DNA from: Paratractidigestivibacter sp963630635
GTDB taxonomy: Bacteria > Actinomycetota > Coriobacteriia > Coriobacteriales > Atopobiaceae
Direction of reading: 5' to 3'
Assembly (NCBI GenBank): GCA_963630635.1
Contig: CAVGOA010000004.1
Location: 1-64,000 of the forward strand
Length of the DNA stretch: 64,000 bases
Shown: one piece after another, positions 25,591 to 33,907 of the stretch
Layout: the number at the start of each line of letters is the position of its first letter
Position numbering within the stretch: position 1 is the first letter of the stretch
Notes under the pieces: generated by a model
The model's database searches: none
What the model was told of the DNA's origin: nothing
The model's input: only the letters and a program-made list of their open reading frames with translations
Position numbers and translations under genes: made by a program

Positions 25591-28500
25591 GTGCGCTTGA
25601 GTGACTTCATAAAACCCAACAGCAAGAAAGAGCGCGATGGGGGACCAAATAAGGGCTCCCGTCGCGTTCTTAGAATTGCAGGCCGCGTTGTGCTTGGCCT
25701 GCTTGTTATTGCATTGGTGGCGGTCAACGTGGCTCTTCTCGTCATGGGCGATACGGTTGAATCTTTTATTAGCAGCGAGAAGGTCGACATCACAGAAGAG
25801 GCCAAGACCGCTCTTATGGACGAAGGCATGGACCTGTGCCAAGAGATCGAGTCCGAGGGCCTGGTGCTGGCGCAGAACAACAACAATGTTTTGCCACTGC
25901 CCAGCGATACCACCAAGGTCAACGTCTTTGGCTGGTCGTCGACCCAGTGGGTGGTGAGCGGCTCTGGTTCTGCTCAGATCAGCGGCACCTACACGGATTT
26001 TCTCGACTCCCTTTACCTGAGCGGCTATGAATACAACGACCAGCTTGCCGACATGTACCGCAGCTTCTACGGTGAGCGTCCGTACTGCAAGAAGTCGGGC
26101 AATGTCTTGGGCAGCCAGGCCGCCGGCGCGCTTAACACGCACTCGTATGAGTTCAGCCGCCTGTACGAGCCCAGCATCTACGACCGCAACTACTACACGG
26201 CCGAACTTCTCGACAACGCCAAGAAGTTCTCGGACACGGCAATCGTTGTTATTTCTCGCATCACCGGCGAGAGTAACGACTGCCCGCAGGTTCAGTACAA
26301 GGTGACGCAGAGCAACGGTGCGGTTCAGACCGATACCACCCGCACCTACCTGGAGCTTTCCAGCGAAGAAGAGGCCTTGTTGCGCTACGTGGGCGCCAAC
26401 TACGACAAGGTTGTGGTGCTGGTCAACTCGACCAACACGATGGAGCTGGGCGAGGTCGAGACCATCCCAGGCATTGACGCTTGCATGATCGTGGGCACTA
26501 CCGGCGAGTACGGCGCGCAGGGCGTGGTCGATGCGCTGTGGGGCAAGGTCAACCCCTCTGGACGCTTGACCGATACGTACGCCTATGACTTGCGCACGGC
26601 TGCAAGCTGGGCAAACTCCGGCGAGATGGGCGAGGGCGTCTACACCAACAGCTCCGGTTTGTACCCTGCAGACGGCACCAACAACCCTAACGTAGGAGTT
26701 ACCGAGAAGTACGGTGCGGCCCGCTTTATCGACTATGTCGAGGGTATCTACGTGGGCTACCGCTGGTACGAGACGGCCGACGCCGAGGGTTTTTGGGATA
26801 GCGTGAGCAACGCGCACGGTACCGGCTACCAGGGCGTTGTTCAATACCCGTTTGGGTATGGGCTTTCTTACACCACCTTCTCTTGGGAGGTCGTGGACCA
26901 AAACCTCGAAGAGAACGAGCGCGTCTATCGCGATTCGACTTTCACGCAGGTGGTGCGTGTGACCAACACCGGCAGTGTGGCCGGCAAGGAGGTCGTGCAG
27001 ATGTACTGCACGACTCCGTACACGCCCGGCGGCATCGAGAAGGCCTCGACGGTGCTGGTGGCCTATGCTAAGACCGGCCTGCTTGCGCCGGGGGAGAGCG
27101 AGGATGTGGTCCTGAGCTTCACCCTGGATGACGTGGCTTCTTACGACTACTCGGATGCCAACGGCAACGGGTTTATTGGCTACGAGCTTGAGCAGGGCAC
27201 CTATACCGTGGAACTCAAGCACGACGCGCATACCGTTGCCGCGATCGACGGAGCCCAGACCAACCTTCGCGTGATGTACCGCGACATCCTGTGCGACACC
27301 GATCTTACGACGGGTGCCGTGGTGCGCAACCGCTTTACCGGCGAGCAAACGAGCGACGGCGTGTCCATCGACGGAAGCGACTCGGGCGCCAACATCCAGT
27401 ACATGACGCGCGCCGACTTTGCCGGGACCTTCCCGCGCAAGAGCGACGCCGATCGCGAGATGAGCGAGAGCATCGCGGCCTTAAACCTTTATGGCCAAGA
27501 CCAGGTTGACGAGGATGCCCGTCTTTATCAGGACCTTTATGAGGATGACGAGCTGGAGGTGCCTGCCCGCACCCAGTCCGTGGCGTCCAGGCTGAGTGAG
27601 TACGGTCAGATTACCGATTTTGGCCGTCAGCTGGGCCTGGACTACACCGATACCGCTTGGGACCAGGTCATCAACAGCCTTTCTCTAAGCGACATGGAGA
27701 ATCTGGTGCTGCACGGCTACCTGGCCACGAGCTCTATCGATGCGATTGGCAAGCCGCGCACCAAGGAGGTTGACGGACCTGCGCAGGTTGGCTCGTTCAA
27801 CCAGCTGAGCTACGGTGTTGGCTACCCCAATCCCACGGTGTTGGCCCAGACGTTCAATGACAACCTGGCCTTGGAGTACGGCAAGCAGGTGGGCCAGGAG
27901 TGCGCCGCGATCGGCGTTGACGGCTGGTACGCTCCCTCGGTCAATATCCACCGCACGGCTCTGGGCGGCAGGAACTACGAGTACTTCTCGGAAGATGGCC
28001 TGCTCTCGGGCAATATGGGGGCCAATGTTGTGATGGGCTCCAACGTTACGGGAACGTACTGCTACATGAAGCACCTGGCCTGCAACAACCAGGACACCTA
28101 CCGAGACTCTCTGTACACCTGGCTTACCGAGCAGACCTTGCGCGAGATTTACCTGCGCCCCTTTGCCATTGCGGTCAAGAAGGGCGAGGCCACGGGCATG
28201 ATGACGGCTTACAACCGCCTGGGCGCGACGTGGGCCGGCGGAAGCAAGGCCCTGCTCTTGGGTGTGCTGCGCGATGAGTGGGGCTTTGAGGGCTCGGTTA
28301 TCACCGACTACTGCGACCACCAGAAGTATATGAATGCCGATCAGCAGCTGCGTGCGGGCGGTAGCCTGTACATGGACGGCATCTTTAGAAACGGCAGCTT
28401 TGAGTACTCGTTTACTAAGTCCGAGCTTGAGAAGGCCATCGCGGCTGGTGGCGAGCAGCGCGGAGCCGCGGTGAGCTACCTTACCAATCTGCGCCGTGCC

Positions 28501-28737
28501 TCTAAGGATGTGCTGTATACCTGGCTGCACGCGCGTGCAAGCAACATCGTTTACAACGAGGTGGCCGACCAGATGGGCTTCGAGCCTATCAACCGCCCGA
28601 TCAAGTCCTCGGGCAGGAGTGTGTCGACCATCGTCCATGTTGTGGACGCCGTTGCGGCCCTCGTCCTGGTGGTTTGGGTGGCCCATCGCGTGCGACGCAC
28701 GCGTCGTGGCGGGCCCCCGACCAAGGCCGAAGGCTGA
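25591..28737 (+). CDS. Membrane-anchored GH3 glycoside hydrolase with permuted domain order
   Basis: 1048 residues starting at GTG 25591. A membrane anchor lies near residues 30-52. The alpha/beta sandwich normally found C-terminal in GH3 comes first (ESEGLVLAQNNNNVLPLP), then a fibronectin-III-like domain (about 450-560), then the TIM-barrel domain (about 700-960) with GRNYEYFSEDG, MKHLACN and the nucleophile Asp in VITDYCDH. A second membrane segment and basic tail close the protein. Reversed-order GH3 beta-glucosidases are known from Ruminococcus and Butyrivibrio. Substrate is unknown; the barrel is probably extracellular. Confidence 0.85.
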   Translation: MRLSDFIKPNSKKERDGGPNKGSRRVLRIAGRVVLGLLVIALVAVNVALLVMGDTVESFISSEKVDITEEAKTALMDEGMDLCQEIESEGLVLAQNNNNVLPLPSDTTKVNVFGWSSTQWVVSGSGSAQISGTYTDFLDSLYLSGYEYNDQLADMYRSFYGERPYCKKSGNVLGSQAAGALNTHSYEFSRLYEPSIYDRNYYTAELLDNAKKFSDTAIVVISRITGESNDCPQVQYKVTQSNGAVQTDTTRTYLELSSEEEALLRYVGANYDKVVVLVNSTNTMELGEVETIPGIDACMIVGTTGEYGAQGVVDALWGKVNPSGRLTDTYAYDLRTAASWANSGEMGEGVYTNSSGLYPADGTNNPNVGVTEKYGAARFIDYVEGIYVGYRWYETADAEGFWDSVSNAHGTGYQGVVQYPFGYGLSYTTFSWEVVDQNLEENERVYRDSTFTQVVRVTNTGSVAGKEVVQMYCTTPYTPGGIEKASTVLVAYAKTGLLAPGESEDVVLSFTLDDVASYDYSDANGNGFIGYELEQGTYTVELKHDAHTVAAIDGAQTNLRVMYRDILCDTDLTTGAVVRNRFTGEQTSDGVSIDGSDSGANIQYMTRADFAGTFPRKSDADREMSESIAALNLYGQDQVDEDARLYQDLYEDDELEVPARTQSVASRLSEYGQITDFGRQLGLDYTDTAWDQVINSLSLSDMENLVLHGYLATSSIDAIGKPRTKEVDGPAQVGSFNQLSYGVGYPNPTVLAQTFNDNLALEYGKQVGQECAAIGVDGWYAPSVNIHRTALGGRNYEYFSEDGLLSGNMGANVVMGSNVTGTYCYMKHLACNNQDTYRDSLYTWLTEQTLREIYLRPFAIAVKKGEATGMMTAYNRLGATWAGGSKALLLGVLRDEWGFEGSVITDYCDHQKYMNADQQLRAGGSLYMDGIFRNGSFEYSFTKSELEKAIAAGGEQRGAAVSYLTNLRRASKDVLYTWLHARASNIVYNEVADQMGFEPINRPIKSSGRSVSTIVHVVDAVAALVLVVWVAHRVRRTRRGGPPTKAEG

Positions 28738-28767
28738 TTTGCCCTGCTTTGACTGCGCTCAAAGTAC

Positions 28768-28908
28768 CATGCGCGACTTTTCGCGGTTTAAATCGGGAGG
28801 GGTTAAGTAGCAAAGGGGGATTGCACTCACGTTTTCCCAGTTGAGGCATGACCGCAATCGACTCTCTACTTGACCGATGCGGATTTAAACCACGAAAAGT
28901 CGCGCATG
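28768..28908. repeat. Symmetric long-hairpin element 3
   Basis: Outer arms 28768-28794 and 28882-28908 (27 bp, 1 mismatch). AAGTAG at 28805-28810 and CTACTT at 28866-28871 are each exactly 10 nt inside the arms. Inner GATTGC (28819-28824) and GCAATC (28854-28859) also pair. The arms share about 22 bp with element 1. It lies between convergent GH3 and lemA genes. Confidence 0.85.
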
Positions 28909-28934
28909 CGTATTTGAGGCCCCGCGCGGGCCAC

Positions 28935-28970
28935 AAAAAATCGGCGCCAGCCCGCGGGTTGGCGCCGATT
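28935..28970 (-). terminator. Bidirectional-looking terminator after lemA
   Basis: The stem AATCGGCGCCAGCCC/GGTTGGCGCCGATT (28939-28970) is flanked on the minus-strand exit side by a run of six T (A run 28935-28940). It terminates lemA. Confidence 0.85.
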
Positions 28971-29005
28971 TCCTTGCGCGTTACCTGCGCTAAAAGCCGC
29001 AGCCC

Positions 29006-29557
29006 TTAGAACTTGACCTTGGGAGCCTCGCGAACGGCCGCGTCGTCGACGGTGAAGCCGGTGCGGGGAGCGCGGCCGCCGGCAATAAGGCTGCCGGGGA
29101 AGGTCTGAATCGCGTTGTTGTAGTCCATGACCACGTCGTTGTAGCTCATGCGGGCATAAGAGATGCGGTCCTCGGTGTCCTTAAGCTGCTGCTGCAGGTC
29201 AAGGTAGTTGGTGTTGGCCTTGAGGTCGGGGTAAGCCTCGGCCACGGCAAACAGGCCGCGAAGCGCAGAGGTCAGCTGGTTGGAGGCCTCCATCTTTGCC
29301 TCGGGCGTAGAGGCGCTGGCAACAGCGGTGCGCGCGGCGGTCACGGCCTCCAGAGTCTGGGACTCGTGGGCGGCGTAGCCCTTGACGGTCTCGACCACGT
29401 TGGGGATAAGGTCGTTCCTGCGCTGGAGCTGCGCGTCGATGGTCTGCCACGCGGCGTCGCACTTGTTGTCTGCGCGAATAATGCCGTTGTTGATGTTCAT
29501 CCACACAAGGAACAGCAGGACAAGAATAACGATGACGACGATGAGAGCGATAAGCAT
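29006..29557 (-). CDS. LemA family protein
   Basis: 183 residues from the ATG at 29555-29557. It has an N-terminal membrane segment (LIALIVVIVILVLLFLVWM) followed by a cytoplasmic or extracytoplasmic four-helix domain with the LemA pattern NNGIIRADNKCDAAWQTIDAQLQRR...LIPNVVETVKGYAAHE and a C-terminal SYNDVVMDYNNAIQTFPG. LemA proteins often accompany TPM-domain or stress proteins; no such partner is adjacent here. Monocistronic, upstream of which lies tRNA-Ser on the same strand. Confidence 0.9.
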   Translation of the reverse strand: MLIALIVVIVILVLLFLVWMNINNGIIRADNKCDAAWQTIDAQLQRRNDLIPNVVETVKGYAAHESQTLEAVTAARTAVASASTPEAKMEASNQLTSALRGLFAVAEAYPDLKANTNYLDLQQQLKDTEDRISYARMSYNDVVMDYNNAIQTFPGSLIAGGRAPRTGFTVDDAAVREAPKVKF

Positions 29558-29604
29558 GGCATGACCTTTCAACGGGATTTTTAAGCCATGAACAAAAGCG
29601 CACA

Positions 29605-29695
29605 TGGCGGAGGAGGAGGGATTCGAACCCTCGGTACGGGATTACCGCACGACGGTTTTCAAGACCGCTGCATTCAACCACTCTGCCACTCCTCC
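29605..29695 (-). tRNA. tRNA-Ser (anticodon TGA)
   Basis: Class II tRNA of 91 nt with encoded CCA. Acceptor GGAGGAG/CTCCTCC, anticodon stem GCGGT/ACCGT with loop CTTGAAA, long variable arm and GGTTCGAATCC T-arm are visible on the minus strand, 48 nt upstream of lemA. Confidence 0.95.
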
Positions 29696-29755
29696 GAGTG
29701 TGCAAGCTATACTATCCTACCCCATAAGCCCAAAAAGTTAAGCGAGGAGCCCGCC

Positions 29756-30289
29756 TTGGAGCAAGATGAAATCTATATGCGCTTGGCCCTTGACCAAGCA
29801 GATCTTGCCGCCCAAGAGGGAGAAGTGCCCATTGGCGCAGTTGTTGTCCACGACGGCCAGGTAATCTCCGCGGCCCACAACCGCCGTGAGATCGACCGCG
29901 ACCCCTCGGCCCACGCAGAGTTCTCGGCCATGTTAGAGGCCGCTCGCAAGCTGGACCGCTGGCGTCTTACGGGCTGCACGGTCTATGTGACCTTGGAACC
30001 GTGTCTTATGTGCGCGGGCCTCATGGTCAATGCTCGCGTGGACCGCTGCGTGTACGGCGCGCCCGACCCAAAGGGCGGCGCCCTGGGCACCCTCTTTGAC
30101 CTGAGCCACGACGAGCGCCTTAACCACGAGTTCCAGGTAACCCCGGGGGTCCTCCAAGAAGAGGCCGCTGCCCAGCTGCGCACTTTCTTTCGCCGCCGCC
30201 GAGAAGAAAACAAGCGCGCCAAGTCAGCGAATTGTGCCGAGAAGGGCACTGTTTGTGACGCAGTGCAGCCCGTTAGAGACGAAAATTAG
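29756..30289 (+). CDS. tadA: tRNA-specific adenosine deaminase
   Basis: 177 residues from TTG 29756, chosen because AGGAG lies 7 nt upstream and the protein then begins MEQDEIYMRLAL, typical for TadA; ATG 29777 is the alternative. Catalytic HAE (AHAEF) and the zinc motif PCLMC are present. TadA converts A34 to inosine in tRNA-Arg(ACG), encoded at 12083. The C-terminus has about 20 extra basic residues beyond the usual end (RRRREENKRAK...). Confidence 0.92.
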   Translation: MEQDEIYMRLALDQADLAAQEGEVPIGAVVVHDGQVISAAHNRREIDRDPSAHAEFSAMLEAARKLDRWRLTGCTVYVTLEPCLMCAGLMVNARVDRCVYGAPDPKGGALGTLFDLSHDERLNHEFQVTPGVLQEEAAAQLRTFFRRRREENKRAKSANCAEKGTVCDAVQPVRDEN

Positions 30290-30300
30290 TACAACAACTG

Positions 30301-30347
30301 TTGGGAAATCTCCCAATAAGTGTTGCATAATGGAATGGATATATCCA
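30301..30347 (+). promoter_or_regulatory. Promoter with two dyads upstream of the winged-helix gene
   Basis: TTGGGA (30301-30306) and CATAAT (30325-30330), 18 bp apart, form a fair promoter. TTGGGA-N4-TCCCAA (30301-30316) covers the -35 and a perfect 12-bp palindrome TGGATATATCCA (30336-30347) covers the expected start site. This suggests repression, perhaps by the gene's own product. Confidence 0.55.
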
Positions 30348-30374
30348 ATCCAGTTGTTTTCTTCCCTTGGAGGC

Positions 30375-30668
30375 ATGGTGGCTAACGGCGGTCGCGCAAG
30401 CGTTGCAGACATGCGGCGTGTTGAGCAGGCAATTCTGCTCAGGGTCCTTAGGGACCAGCAAAGCACCGGCAAGCCATCGGTCTTGTCTCGCCACGAGCTG
30501 TCGCTTGCCGTGGGAGTCAGCGAGTTTCGCATTCGCACAGCGCTGGGCCGCCTAAAGCTTGCCGGCCAGATCGAGATGACCTCGCGCTTTGGCGAGAAGG
30601 GCGCGCAGCTCTCAAACGCCATGAGTGTGACCGAGAAGGGCAAGAAGCGCCTGGCAGACGAGCTGTAA
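30375..30668 (+). CDS. Small winged-helix protein
   Basis: 97 residues. ATG 30375 is only 2 nt from GGAGG; GTG 30378 is an equally likely start. The protein is a single winged-helix domain: RRVEQAILLRVLRDQ, then HELSLAVGVSEFRIRTALGRLKLAGQIEMT and a wing ending SVTEKGKKRL. This C-terminal VTEKG pattern is usual in small MarR/PadR-like regulators. Its promoter carries two dyads, consistent with autoregulation. It ends at a strong terminator. Confidence 0.75.
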   Translation: MVANGGRASVADMRRVEQAILLRVLRDQQSTGKPSVLSRHELSLAVGVSEFRIRTALGRLKLAGQIEMTSRFGEKGAQLSNAMSVTEKGKKRLADEL

Positions 30669-30728
30669 GTCGTCGCCAGCCGCCCCGCCGAAACACCGCG
30701 TTCTTCTCGGTAAATAAGCCAAGAAAAA

Positions 30729-30765
30729 GCCCGCGACCTGGATAAAGGTCGCGGGCTTCGTTTGT
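30729..30765 (+). terminator. Terminator between convergent genes
   Basis: GCCCGCGACCT pairs with AGGTCGCGGGC around a GGATAA loop, followed by TTCGTTTGTT. On the other strand an A/T-rich exit (AAGAAAAA) may also serve lctP. Confidence 0.85.
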
Positions 30766-30813
30766 TCTATGCGAGAAGTGCGGGCGGCGAGAGGCGCGTC
30801 TCGCCGCAGCGGC

Positions 30814-32364
30814 TTACCTCAAGACGAGAGAGCCGACGTAGATCAGCGCGGCCATGGCAATCGCAAAGCCAAAGGCGTACTTGGCGATCTTGCCCATGAT
30901 CTCGCCGTCTTTGCCAACCAGGCCGCAGGCGGCGCAGCCGATGGCGATGTTTTGCGGCGAGAGCATCTTGCCGGCCGAGGTGCCCAGCGAGTTGGCGGCA
31001 ACAAGCCAGGTGGGGTTGGCTCCGATGGAGCTGGCGGCCTGCAGCTGGACGTTGCCAAAGAGGACCTCGCTGGAGGTGCCGGAGCCGGTGACAAAGGTGC
31101 CCAGCGCGCCCAGCAGCGGGGCCACGATGGGGTAGGCGCCGCCCAAGGTGCCCACGAAGAAGGCCGCGATGCTGGCGATCATGCCCGAGTAGCCCATGAT
31201 CTTTGCGCAGGCCAGGACGCCCAGCATGGTGACAATGGTCTTGGACATCTGCTTGCAGGTGTCGGCCAGGACGCGGCCCATCTCGGCGAAGGAGCAGCCC
31301 TGGATAAGGCCGCCCACGATACCGCAGACAAAGATCAAGACGCCAGGGGTGTTGATCCAGGTGAAGGTCAGGGTCGCCGTGGGGTCGCCGGCGTAGATGT
31401 TGGCCGTGGTGGCGATCGAGGACAGAGGGGTGTTGATAAACGGGAAGAGCTTGCTGGTAAGCAGCAGCACGACAAAAATCAAGATGAAGGGCGACCAGGC
31501 GCGGACCTGCTCGGCGACGGTCTCGGTGGCGCCGTCGGTGGATTGGCCGGCCAGGCAGTACTCCTGGGGTACGTCCTTGCCCTTCTGCGACAAGGCAAAG
31601 GCAAAGGTGATGACCAGCGAGGCGACGGCGGCCACGACATCGGTCAGGGCCGGGCCAATGAAGGTGGCGGCCACGACCTCGGGGATGGCAAAGGAAAGGC
31701 CGGCGACCAAGGTCACGGGCAGGGCGCCCTTCAAGGCCTTAGTCCCGCCGCCCACGAGCATAACCATCAGGATCGGGCAGGCCACGACAAAGGGGAAGAC
31801 CTGCAGGGCCTGGGTGCTGGCCAGCTGGATGGCGTCGATGCCGGTGATGGAGGCCAAGGTGGTGGTGGGGATGCCAATGGAGCCAAACATCGTGGGCACG
31901 CCGTTGGCGATCAGGCAGGCGAGAATGGCGGTAACGGGGTTGAGGCCCAGCGCAACCAGCATAGAAGCCGGGATGGCGACGGCGGTGCCAAAGCCCGCCA
32001 TGCCCTCAAGGAAGCCGCCAAAGCACCAACCAATGAGCAGCACCAGGACACGCATGTCACTAGAGACGCCGCACAGCATGTGCTTGATCGTCTCCATGGC
32101 ACCGGTGTGGACCGTGAGGTTGTAGGTGAAGACGGCGGCGATGATGACGATGACGATGGGCCAGATTGCCATCGCAAAGCCCTCGAGCGCGGCCGTGGCG
32201 ATGTTGACCACGGACATCTGCCAGCCAAGGAAGGCGGCAACGATGGCGACGAGAAGGGCGCCAAGGCTGGCCTTGTAAGCCTCCATGTGCAGGCCGCACA
32301 AGGCAACTACCAGCCAAATGATTGGCGTGAGGGCGAGCAGGAACATTCCGAACAGCTCTAACAT
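30814..32364 (-). CDS. lctP: L-lactate permease (LctP family)
   Basis: 516 residues from the ATG at 32362-32364 with GGGAG upstream. It is very hydrophobic with about 12-14 membrane segments. FGGFLEGMAGFGTAVAIPASMLVALGLNP is the family signature. LctP proteins import or exchange L-lactate or glycolate with protons. Its promoter carries a LytTR-type tandem site (32413-32442) also found upstream of the LytS/LytTR operon in this window. It lies 88 bp downstream of the RlmI-like gene on the same strand. Confidence 0.92.
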   Translation of the reverse strand: MLELFGMFLLALTPIIWLVVALCGLHMEAYKASLGALLVAIVAAFLGWQMSVVNIATAALEGFAMAIWPIVIVIIAAVFTYNLTVHTGAMETIKHMLCGVSSDMRVLVLLIGWCFGGFLEGMAGFGTAVAIPASMLVALGLNPVTAILACLIANGVPTMFGSIGIPTTTLASITGIDAIQLASTQALQVFPFVVACPILMVMLVGGGTKALKGALPVTLVAGLSFAIPEVVAATFIGPALTDVVAAVASLVITFAFALSQKGKDVPQEYCLAGQSTDGATETVAEQVRAWSPFILIFVVLLLTSKLFPFINTPLSSIATTANIYAGDPTATLTFTWINTPGVLIFVCGIVGGLIQGCSFAEMGRVLADTCKQMSKTIVTMLGVLACAKIMGYSGMIASIAAFFVGTLGGAYPIVAPLLGALGTFVTGSGTSSEVLFGNVQLQAASSIGANPTWLVAANSLGTSAGKMLSPQNIAIGCAACGLVGKDGEIMGKIAKYAFGFAIAMAALIYVGSLVLR

Positions 32365-32407
32365 GACATCTCCCGGTGTTGGTTGATCTTTCGATCGATT
32401 CTGTTTC

Positions 32408-32442
32408 AACTACCGTTCACCGATGATATCACGCCGTTCACC
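32408..32442 (-). promoter_or_regulatory. LytTR-type tandem operator of lctP
   Basis: On the sense strand of lctP, GGTGAACGG occurs twice (32434-32442 and 32413-32421) with a 12-bp spacer, a 21-bp period, followed by TAGTT. LytTR regulators bind 9-bp direct repeats spaced by 12-13 bp; the complement ACCGTTCA is one base from the E. coli BtsR half-site ACCGCTCA. The same arrangement recurs at 54758-54787. Confidence 0.65.
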
Positions 32443-32452
32443 CGGCGATTGC

Positions 32453-33739
32453 CTAAACGACCTGGTAAATGAAAAAGTCGAGGTAGTGGCTCTCGGGCAC
32501 GCCCCACAAGATGGGGTGGTCGGGGGCCTGCTGGCGCTCTTCCACCTGCTTGAGCTGCACGTTTGCCTGGTGCGCCGCGTCGGCTATGGCCTGGGCGAGA
32601 AGGTCGCGAGTCATAAAGTGGCTGCAGCTGCAGGTGGCCAGGTAGCCGCCGCGAGGCAGCAGGCGCATGGCCTGGTAGTTGATGTCACGATAGCCCTTGG
32701 AGGCGTGGTTGACGGTGCTGCGACTCTTGGTAAAGGCCGGCGGGTCAAGCACGATGAGGTCGAAGGGGCCGCCCTCCTCGCGCAAGCGGGCGCGGTCGCG
32801 GGCAAGCTCGGGCAGGTACTCCAGGACGTTTGCGCAGGTAAAGCCCATGCCGTTGTCAAGGCCGTTAAGACGAGCGTTGGCGGCTGCCAGGTCGATGGCG
32901 GTCTGGCTCACGTCAACGCAGCGCACGAACTCGGCGCCGCCCGCCGCGGCGTTAAGGCCAAAGGGCCCCACGTGGCAGAAGCAGTCCAGCACGCGCCTGC
33001 CGGCCGCAATCTGGCGAACGGCGCGACGGTTGTACTTTTGATCCAGGAAGAAACCGGTCTTCTGGCTGTTCTCGATGTCCAGGTCAAAGGCCAGGCCATT
33101 CTCGACAACTTTGATGCGGGCGGTGCTAGGCACCTGCGCGCCCTCGCCGTCCCACCAGCCTTTGTACTGGGCCAGGCCCTCCTTGATGCGGCTGGGGGAG
33201 TCGTTGCGCTCGTAGATGGCGGTGACGTCTTGGCCGTCTGCCTGCAGGGTCTTGAGCAGCAAGGGGTAGATGACGGGGCGCAGAAGCTCCATGCCCACGG
33301 TGCCCACCTGCGTGACCAGCACGTTCTCGTAGCGGTCGACGATCAGGCCGGGCAGGCCGTCTGCCTCCGAGAAGACCACGCGGCAACAGTTGGTGTCGGG
33401 CTCACAGCCGGGAAGGGCGCGGCTGCCCATGGTCACGCGGCGGTGGTCCCACGACCAGGCGATCTTGCGAGCCCAAAAGGCCTCGTTAACGCGGTCGTTG
33501 GCGTTTCTCGTCACAATGCGCACGCGAATCTTGGACTCCTGCGAGATCAGGCCCGCGCCCTGCCAGGTGCCGTTCTCTTCAAAGACGTCCACCACGCAGC
33601 CGTTGGTCACGGGCGTGCCGTCTGCGGCTGGCTCGACGCGCAGGACCTCGCCCTCAAAGACCCAGGGGTGCCCAGCCTTGAGCGAGCGCGCAGCCTTGCG
33701 CGTGACGATGACCTGCGGATAAGGGCGTGCCTGCTTCAT
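32453..33739 (-). CDS. RlmI-like 23S rRNA (cytosine-5) methyltransferase
   Basis: 428 residues from ATG with AAGGAG. An N-terminal PUA-like domain (VTRKAARSLKAGHPWVFEGEV) precedes a middle domain and a Rossmann methyltransferase with LDCFCHVGPFGLNAA and LDPPAFTKS (motif IV), then LATCSCSHFM. This order matches RlmI/YccW-type enzymes that form m5C in 23S rRNA. Family members vary in target. It is transcribed from its own promoter region shared with the divergent phosphodiesterase gene. Confidence 0.88.
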   Translation of the reverse strand: MKQARPYPQVIVTRKAARSLKAGHPWVFEGEVLRVEPAADGTPVTNGCVVDVFEENGTWQGAGLISQESKIRVRIVTRNANDRVNEAFWARKIAWSWDHRRVTMGSRALPGCEPDTNCCRVVFSEADGLPGLIVDRYENVLVTQVGTVGMELLRPVIYPLLLKTLQADGQDVTAIYERNDSPSRIKEGLAQYKGWWDGEGAQVPSTARIKVVENGLAFDLDIENSQKTGFFLDQKYNRRAVRQIAAGRRVLDCFCHVGPFGLNAAAGGAEFVRCVDVSQTAIDLAAANARLNGLDNGMGFTCANVLEYLPELARDRARLREEGGPFDLIVLDPPAFTKSRSTVNHASKGYRDINYQAMRLLPRGGYLATCSCSHFMTRDLLAQAIADAAHQANVQLKQVEERQQAPDHPILWGVPESHYLDFFIYQVV

Positions 33740-33907
33740 GAGGGCGACTCCTTGGCGAGAAGAGCGGGCGACGCGCGGCGCTGGGGTGGCCGTGCGGCCC
33801 GCGATGGCAACTAAGGACTGTCTCAGACTAACATCTTGTTGGTGCGCCGGGCCTAAAATGTGTGTCTGCACGCCGTAATCCACATTCGCCGCCGGGAGGC
33901 CAGCCGC

